Source of the DNA: Sipunculus nudus
Taxonomy: Eukaryota; Annelida; Sipuncula; Golfingiida; Sipunculidae
Length of the DNA stretch: 64,000 bases
NCBI GenBank assembly: GCA_026874595.1
Contig: CM049307.1
Coordinates: forward strand, 96,072,330 to 96,136,329
Reading direction: 5' to 3'
The notes under the pieces are model-generated. The model did not search any database. It saw only the letters and a list, made by a program, of their open reading frames with translations, and had not been told where the DNA came from. Shown in pieces: positions 58,011 to 64,000 of this stretch. Each line of letters begins with the position of its first letter. The stretch's first letter is position 1. Both the position numbers and the translations under genes were made by a program.

Positions 58011-60800
58011 TTATGGTGAAGACCGGGTCCCGTATCATTTTGGTGGATGAACCGGGATTCACTTCAAGCACATCAACACCAGAAACGATAACAGTGCTGC
58101 CAGTTGGAGTGAAGACAGAAGATCCCCCTCTCGCAGCCACAGGCGCCATTGACTGGTCTCCCATCTCACAACTGCATTGGAACCTCACCCAGGTACTAGA
58201 TCACAGCCTAACATCAAGAATGTCATCTCTGCTGCTGAAGGTATGAAACTTTGCTATGAACTTTCTCTTCAAACTTTAACTTGGCTGCAGTTTCTCAGGA
58301 CTCTGCTTGAGAGGACCAAAGACTTCTCTGTATCTTTAAACCAAAAGGACACTGTAAATCAGCATATTGCTTTAACAGTGACTTCAAGTTGCTAAAATGA
58401 CTTTTTTTCACTTCAAAAAGTGCTGTGATATCTCAACCTGAGATCATCATTGTTCCTGACCAGCCACATAAAAAAATCAATATCGGGACAAGCCAGCTTC
58501 GAGCCCATGTCAACAATACTACTGGCCATACCACGTGCACTGTGTGTTATCTCACAACAAGTTCCTCGCTATGTTCCTACAACTACTAGAAGCAGATTTG
58601 CCGTTCTACCGCTATCTTCTGCATCACCTTCCATACCATGACTCCAGAAAGAAAAAAGAAGCCAAGTCAGCAGAGAAGACAACAGAAGACCCAAAGAAGA
58701 CAAGATTCCTGAGGTAATGAAAAACAAAACCAGAGACTCTGAATTTTAAATGCCCAATGTAAATTTGGGGCATTTCAGAATATTTTGCATGAATATGTTG
58801 TAAAACTAAACACACAAAAAAATATTCATATGTATGTTGTACAATATAACTTTCTCTTATTTCTGTGTCATAATTGTAAAATGATATAATTTATAGTGTG
58901 TCTATCTTATTGATATGGTTAGGAATAGGCTTACAAAAAACACATTAAACAGTGTAGAACTGTCAATGTTAGATTTGAAACAGTAATGTCTATCTCAGAC
59001 GTTAATATGAAATGTCACAAATGACTGTATTGATTTAAATGCAATAATTGCTAGAGTACTAGAGCAAAATGCAACATCAACCGCATGTTAGCATTCATTT
59101 ATATTGAGAAATTTCTCATGTGTTGGTCCATACCAAATCATCAGGTATCATGATGCTCTCTTGGCTAAATTTAATGGAATGGTAGCACATTGTGTTACCA
59201 AAGCACACTGCGATGTTTATTTTCAATTGTTACAGTTTGGTCCTAAAACACGGGTTCATGGGAAGCCCCCCCCCCCCCCCCCCCCCCCAAAAATATAGGG
59301 AATTGGACAAACTGGGGAGTGTGATGACTCCAAAAGTCAATAATGCACTGACCTGTGGTCACATTATTGCCCTAAATACGGGTTTTATTTGGTTAACCTC
59401 ATTAAATGCCAGGCAAGATATGTAGGTTAGCACAGGAATTCTTCTCATAGGAATTTCACATTCACGCGTACTATGACAGACATGTTTCATGAGCAAATGC
59501 ATTCTGGTCATGCATTCATGCTTCTGATAACCCATAAACCAAAATGTGGAGTGACAAGGATTTTGATCATTAACATTACTCATAATTTAATTCATCACTC
59601 TACAGATGTATGTTTGATCTTACATAATTACGTGCACTCAGTTACCATCAAAATCCAATTGGTCTCGATCGATACATGCACCTGTCAGTGAATTATTTCA
59701 TTATCATCACATTTTCACACATATTTCGCCTTGTTCATGCACAAAATTGGTAATCCATGGGAATATATGTACAACATTCCTCTGTCGTTAGGAATGACCT
59801 CATTCTGTCATGTACTTGTACACTGGTAAGGTACACCAGTTGTGTTATTCTAAAGGAGTAGCAAATCAACCATCCATTATTCACAAGTCAACTTGTCCCA
59901 ATGGCAAGTGTGAAAGCCAAGATGTATTTTGAATCATTGGTACTGATCAACACACAGAGCAGATTAGCTTGTACCTATAAATATGTTAAACTCTTAGGCA
60001 CAAGAGTATATAAACTTTGTCAGATTAGGAATTCATGATCAATTTTTCCATAGGAATTATATGTTTAGCTGCAGACATTGTTAGCAATTCACTTGTCATT
60101 TTTGATATGCACATTGTTGTTATACAGAACATATTTATGTAACATCACTTACTGTATGCTAGAATAGTTCACATCCTTTGAATTATTCCATTGCTTATAC
60201 GGTATGCATAGTACTTGTATATTCTTGCTGTGCATTCATTATGAACATGATGCTATAATCATATCCATTAAGATATTTATTTATTGATTCTATTTAGACA
60301 CTGTCAACCTGCTATAATCTAAGGTTTTTATGCTTATATTCAGATGTCAAATAATGTCATCATAGTCGCGATGTTTTTCCTGATTTTATTACAAATCAGC
60401 ATTTTATCTTCTAGATATTGTTTAGGACTGTCCATTCACAAAAAAAGAAATTCTGTGTTAGTTAGCATTTATGTGTAGCTATATATAACTCCTTTCTCAG
60501 CTTATTAAGCTTTAGCTAAGGCGTTGTTGTACTGCTACATAATATTAAAATAGGCACTTCCTCATTCCTTACACTGTTACATCTGGAAATGTGACATGTT
60601 AATGTCTTCCACATCTATACTGATCTGTGTAATTCCATCACAACCCACATCAGTGATGTACTACTTTACTATCTACAGACATATATCCATCATATTTTGT
60701 ATTTCTGTCATCTACATTCCAGTTATCCTTCTTGAAATAACTAAATTTTCTCCGACTTAGCCCATGAGGCCTGAGCCTCATTCTGCATGCCAGAGGGAAA

Positions 60801-61529
60801 TGTTATGAAGTGGTAAATTTAAATATTGGTAATCAAACTAAAACTTAAAATTCACAGAGTGACAAACACTAAGAACAGTGTTAGAGATTGATGAGGACTG
60901 ATATTCACACAGAGCCAAAGAATTATTAATGGTTCATCAGACAACCAAGTATCTAATGGTAATTCAGTATGTTTGTAGAGCCTAAATGTACTCTCAAAAA
61001 TTAGCTCTAAATTGGTTTCTATGATGAGGCAGGCAGATCATGTTTATGCGAGTCTGTAAATAGGACCTGTAGGTCAGTCTATAACTGGATATATGTCAGG
61101 TCAGACTTGGGATTTTCCAGAATACTTTCATCCAATAAAATCTGGCAAAACTTATTTAGTCAATTTATAACTCTGATGTAATTGTGACCTACTTTGGGTC
61201 ATCCAATAAGGTTTAGCTTTTATGACGAAATGCAGAAATATGGATATGTACGTCTCATATGTCACGTGAAAGCTCTGTAACAAAACTATCTGTAGTGCGC
61301 ACTGAGAGCCAGAGAGAGTCAGAGAGACTGGGCGGCTCTCTCAGAGTCAGAGAGACGGACAATCTCTTGCCAGGGCGGCAGGCCGCGGCAGAGATTATCC
61401 GAGACTCTGTCCTGTGAATAAAGACTTCTGTCATCAAACTGGTCTTGGAACATTGTCTGCCATGCGCACCAGCGACCCGTATGTGATACAGGTGGGGACA
61501 TCCCCATCTCCCCGCCCCACATTGTATCA
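60801..61529 (+). repeat. 3' LTR
   Basis: 729 bp, starts TGTTATG and ends TTGTATCA; the uninterrupted counterpart of 57081-58010. Confidence 0.85.
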
Positions 61530-61599
61530 ATATTTATCAAACTGGCTTCAGTGGCATCAGTCGAAAAATGTTTCGCAGGTTTATAACTCATATAGGAAG

Positions 61600-62560
61600 A
61601 TACAGCAAACTGGCCAAGTTCAGCTTCCCGTAACTCAGCCAAAAAGCGCTGAACCAAAACCAATTGAACAAACTTGAATTATCAACATCTGAGGATAATT
61701 AATGTGGGAGATTTAAGAATTTGGCCTAGTGGTTTTTGAGAAGAAGATCTTTGTAGCCACTGAGCTAAAATGGGCTGTTATGGCATATGACTAAATTCAG
61801 CTTCCCATAACTTAGCCAAAAGTCACTGAAAATAGACCATTTGTACAAACTTCAGAAAGCACTACCCTAGGATCATTTCTGTGCGATATTATACATTTTT
61901 GCCATATGATTTCAGAGAAGTTTTTTGTAGCCCTCAGTGTGATACAGGCACTGATGACTCCGTACAAAAAAAGCCGATGCAGGTGGCGCCACCAATACCT
62001 CAATTTCAGATATGACCTATGTGAACAACATTGGCATAAAATTTGGTGATGATAGCTCCTGCCGTTTCACAGATTTAGATTTTAATATGCTTTTTTGCAC
62101 AGTTAACAAAGTTCAGCCTCCTGTAACTCGGCCAAAATTCTCCGAACTGGAACCATTTGAACAAACTTGAGAAAGATCGTTCCAGGGATCATTTCTGTGA
62201 AATATTGGACAATTTGGCTGGACAGTTTCGGAGAAGAAGATTTTTAAAGCTTTTTTTAGCTTTCCCCTATAAAATCTAAGAAAATTCAGTTAGAAAAAAA
62301 GAAACAAAATCCGATATAGATTTTTGGATGACTGATTATTTGCAATAAATTTGGTGATGCTAGCTCCTGCCGTTTTGAGTTAGCTATAGTTTACGTACAG
62401 ACGACGCACGATGTACGACGCACGACGCCGCACCATTGCATAAGCTCACAGGTCCACTAAAAAGGTTTCGGCTCCAAAAAAGCCACGCGAAAACGACTGC
62501 AGATGGAGCAACCGGTCTTGTTTATGAGAGAAGGGTGTCGAGGATCTATGGACATGCACG
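61600..62560 (+). repeat. Tandem cores with CAGCTTCCCATAACT phrase
   Basis: Three units begin near 61617, 61797 and 62109 with variants of AGTTCAGCTTCCCGTAACTC, followed by GCCAAAA and GAACC. One carries AGGTGGCGCCACC at 61981. Short ACGACGCACGA repeats follow at 62400-62430. Confidence 0.55.
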
Positions 62561-62599
62561 ATGTCAACCCAATACATTGAAGAACCACTAAGAAGAACA

Positions 62600-63330
62600 G
62601 ATGGCAAATGCACAGATGGACGCGACGCAAAAAAGTATTGTAGGTGGCACCACCAGTCTCGACTACGAGATGCAGAGATCCAATATCTATTCAAATACAA
62701 ATGTTCAGCTCAATTCATTGAACCACTCCTGAGCTGAGATATGGGCTCTTATTTTAAAGACACCCTGATTCGTACTGCACAGAAAGGAGTGTACGTGGCG
62801 CCACCTGTCTTTGTTATGCACAGCTACAAAGGTTAGGGAACAACTATGCTTGGTTTCGGAAAAGATCGTTCCAAGAGTCTCAGAGAAATTCCTCGAAAAC
62901 GAATGCGGCAGCGGCGGAACTACTGTTTTGGCGGATACAAAATTGCGTAATACAAAATCTGGCATTACGGCCAGATTCCAGGAATTTCCAGCCGACCCTA
63001 ACCGAGTCGTGTTTGTCAGGGCTGCCAATGATCCATATGCATGGAATGAATCATGGCAATCAATGCTTTAGTTATTCAGATATTGGAGCTTTTGTATCAA
63101 ATATTTAATTATTCTTGGGGGGGGGGGGGGGTACTTCCGAGCCCCATACCTCGAAGGATATAGTTCACAATGACCTAATTTGTTTCCAAGGAGCCTAATA
63201 AGGGCCTCTATGGATTTTCAGGTAGATGTTTCTAGGTCCAGCGGTTACGAGTTGTGCCCATTTAACAGACAGACAGACGGACAATGAGCGACCGCTATAG
63301 CTCAGATGACTAAGTCAGCCGAGTTAAAAA
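62600..63330 (+). mobile_element. Pearl-like element, 3' part
   Basis: Cores with GGTGGCACCACC (62642) and GTGGCGCCACC (62796) lead to a G run (63117-63131), TAGTTCACAATGACCTAATT, a short ACGG tract (63268-63285) and a hairpin with a shortened loop (63295-63325). Confidence 0.6.
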
Positions 63331-63384
63331 AGGTTATCAGCATAATTTTCAGGAAACCCTAAAAAAGTGACTCTTTGAATAGTG

Positions 63385-63480
63385 ATTTCGCAGGCCTACA
63401 CTAGCTGTGAGAGTATACGAAACTACACAATCTTTTTTAATGTGCAAACCTCTCGTTTGTCATAAATCCCACCAATGTTA
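63385..63480 (+). repeat. Old duplicated block, copy C, right half
   Basis: CTAGCTGTGAGAGTATACGA and AACTACACAATC...GCAAACCTCT match 31815-31880 of copy B. Confidence 0.5.
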
Positions 63481-64000
63481 ATGTTGGACGTGATTTGATA
63501 CCTTCAGCGGCCATTTTGTCGGGCCACAACGTTATAAACACTAGGCGACAAACAAAACGGACAACTAGTGCAACGTGGGATCGGCGCTGTTTGGCTCAAC
63601 AGATGATCTTTATTTCAATAATACATTTCAGATGTCTGAATAGGCCCTTATAATTCATACTCGGTGTATAGGGAAGTAATTCAACAAAACTTCATTTTCA
63701 TCATCATCATACTTTAATGATGGCATCACATGGTCTCGTATACATGCATGTTAATATCACCAATTAAAAAGGTGTATACATATGTGTGATGGCGTGTTTA
63801 AGTTTTTTTAATGTGTATGAATGTGTTTGTACATATGAGCAAATTAGCCAGTAATTTTACTGGTAGATCATTATTTATAACATTTATCTAAAGCCGGACC
63901 ACATAGTTTACCAACTGACTGACGCGACACGAAAGCACATGCAATTTTCAAAGAGCGCAATAAGCGCGAGTTCTGCATCACAAAGGTTAGATTTGCCCAA
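63481..64000. other. Intergenic stretch to window end
   Basis: No gene or repeat family recognised; a short CATCATCAT run at 63698. Confidence 0.35.

Larger units (their letters stand above)
57081..61529 (+). mobile_element. Complete non-autonomous LTR retrotransposon
   Basis: The two LTRs (57081-58010 and 60801-61529) start TGTTATGAAGTGG and end CATTGTATCA. ATAT flanks the element on both sides (57077-57080 and 61530-61533). A purine tract AGAGGGAAA (60792-60800) abuts the 3' LTR, and TGGTGAAGACCGGG three bases after the 5' LTR is a candidate primer-binding site. The 2.8-kb interior has no reverse transcriptase, integrase or protease motif, only short frames (for example 58013-58246). It is therefore a large non-autonomous (LARD/TRIM-like) element moved by a partner elsewhere. 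The LTRs differ at scattered sites, so insertion is not very recent. Confidence 0.85.

Noticed and set aside
57736-58188. 150-codon minus-strand ORF
   Set aside because: It spans the LTR end, the nested MITE and the LTR interior, so it is a composite of three elements.
58013-60800. Search for gag/pol in the LTR element
   Set aside because: No zinc knuckle, protease, RT, RNase H or integrase motif seen in any frame; treated as non-autonomous.

Overview
This is animal nuclear DNA, most likely from a bivalve mollusc. It is AT-rich, has almost no long open frames, and carries many microsatellites and homopolymer G/C runs. Its interspersed repeats are of types known from bivalves: elements resembling the pearl/CvA group (tandem cores of about 160-170 bp, an ACGG-type microsatellite, and a terminal hairpin ending in GCTGAGCTAAAA), tRNA-derived SINEs, and MITEs. 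The bivalve call rests mainly on the pearl-like elements and is an inference; I cannot name the species.

Gene content is low. The one gene I recognise with confidence lies on the + strand at 40815-42853. It is a Ras-superfamily small GTPase in at least five exons, joined by GT/AG introns whose phases agree. G4 (NKCDL) and G5-like (SVKTG) motifs are clear, but the P-loop Ser/Thr, the switch I Thr and the switch II Gln are all replaced. One homopolymer frameshift splits exon 3. Its last exon exists in three tandem versions, and only the final one ends in a CAAX box (CIMQ). Upstream on the same strand (36183-39766) are exons that together look like a CARD death-fold domain. They may belong to the same transcription unit, but the phase of the last visible exon does not join directly to the GTPase start. 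The exon/intron DNA of this locus has been tandemly duplicated at three separate places.

Layout: 1-572 pearl-like fragment; 573-9735 intergenic DNA with a foldback, a pearl-like element (3868-5462), old duplications and a MITE; 9736-10024 a CRE/TATA promoter with a short ORF; 12828-13033 a minus-strand TATA promoter and first exon (M-A-T-K); 13-25 kb intergenic with SINEs, a hAT MITE and GACCACCT repeats; 25.15-26.83 kb a dead LINE on the minus strand; 27-35 kb MITEs, pearl-like fragments, a foldback and an old duplicated block; 35.2-43.05 kb the CARD/GTPase locus; 43-46 kb (TA)n-rich; 46-63.3 kb a dense repeat thicket with a TIR-bounded tandem array, pearl-like elements and a complete non-autonomous LTR retrotransposon (57081-61529) with a MITE inside its 5' LTR; 63.3-64 kb the far half of the duplicated block.

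Everything was read by eye from the sequence. Gene boundaries come from splice-site and motif logic, not from transcripts or database searches.
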